From GCA-2786165 sp964625775 (GTDB taxonomy: Bacteria; Pseudomonadota; Gammaproteobacteria; Legionellales; Legionellaceae): a DNA stretch of 13,427 nt. Shown piece by piece: positions 13,360 through 13,427 of the stretch. The stretch is taken from positions 1-13,427 of the forward strand of contig CAZVEH010000058.1 of the NCBI GenBank assembly GCA_964625775.1, read 5' to 3'. The notes under the pieces were generated by a model. It was given only the letters and a program-made list of their open reading frames with translations, did no database searches and had not been told where the DNA came from. The position numbers and the translations under genes are program-made. Numbering within the stretch: the stretch's first letter is position 1; every line of letters starts with the position of its first letter.

Positions 13360-13427
13360 TCGTGTGGTACTTGTAAAATAAAAATAATGAAAAAAACACT
13401 TGAAAAAAGATGTGGTTATGATCAAAT

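Noticed and set aside
13387..13427. Possible start of a further plus-strand gene running off the window
   Set aside because: Only 13 codons are visible, with no ribosome binding site, so it cannot be supported.
1..13427. CRISPR array, tRNA, rRNA, transposase or integrase genes
   Set aside because: No regularly spaced direct repeats, no tRNA-like cloverleaf and no protein with such motifs were seen on either strand.

Overview
The window is AT-rich bacterial DNA with gammaproteobacterial housekeeping genes: an RNase R gene overlapping an RlmB (23S rRNA 2'-O-methyltransferase) gene. Protein resemblances, a very large multi-pass membrane protein of unknown family, and short palindromic intergenic repeats of the 'gcgag..agcgaagcaatcc' and 'gtcatcccgagcg..gagggatctc' types suggest a Legionellales-like, possibly host-associated lineage. 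This placement is an inference from overall appearance; no rRNA or tRNA gene is present to confirm it.

Layout from left to right. Bases 1-412 have no intact gene. They hold a REP-like palindrome, a second dyad and a short plus-strand remnant that looks like the N-terminus of an outer-membrane porin. Next, on the minus strand, come a small secreted cysteine-rich protein (413-703), a bacterial bestrophin channel (797-1693) and a 41-codon ORF with a good ribosome binding site and a hydrophobic C-terminus (1801-1926). A long inverted repeat lies at 2001-2088. A tightly overlapping minus-strand operon at 2168-5246 encodes an exported retropepsin-like protease (PF05618 type), an inactive transglutaminase fused to seven membrane helices, and a RimK-like ATP-grasp ligase. 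Overlaps of 4 and 7 nt imply translational coupling. The trio is a known conserved amidoligase-type system whose substrate is not evident here.

A divergent regulatory region (5247-5661) carries a convincing sigma70-type promoter for a 929-residue multi-pass membrane protein (5662-8451, plus). This protein is the most intriguing gene in the window: its membrane hairpins appear to be repeated, and no family is recognised. Its 3' end overlaps the 3' end of a DUF4254 gene on the minus strand. Read in the minus direction, the right-hand cluster runs: small exported four-cysteine protein (12047-12517), rnr (9842-12022, GTG start), rlmB (9103-9849), DUF4254 (8431-9024). RNase R lacks the usual long lysine-rich tail.

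The right end is divergent. A plus-strand terminator-like hairpin with no gene in front of it (12590-12630) and two operator-like palindromes around a -10 box precede a 144-residue helical protein (12743-13177) and a 40-residue coiled-coil protein (13199-13321). Half of a palindromic repeat follows at 13329-13359.

The strongest leads are the 929-residue membrane protein, the two small ORFs (41 and 40 codons), the cysteine-rich secreted protein, and the orphan terminator at 12590-12630.
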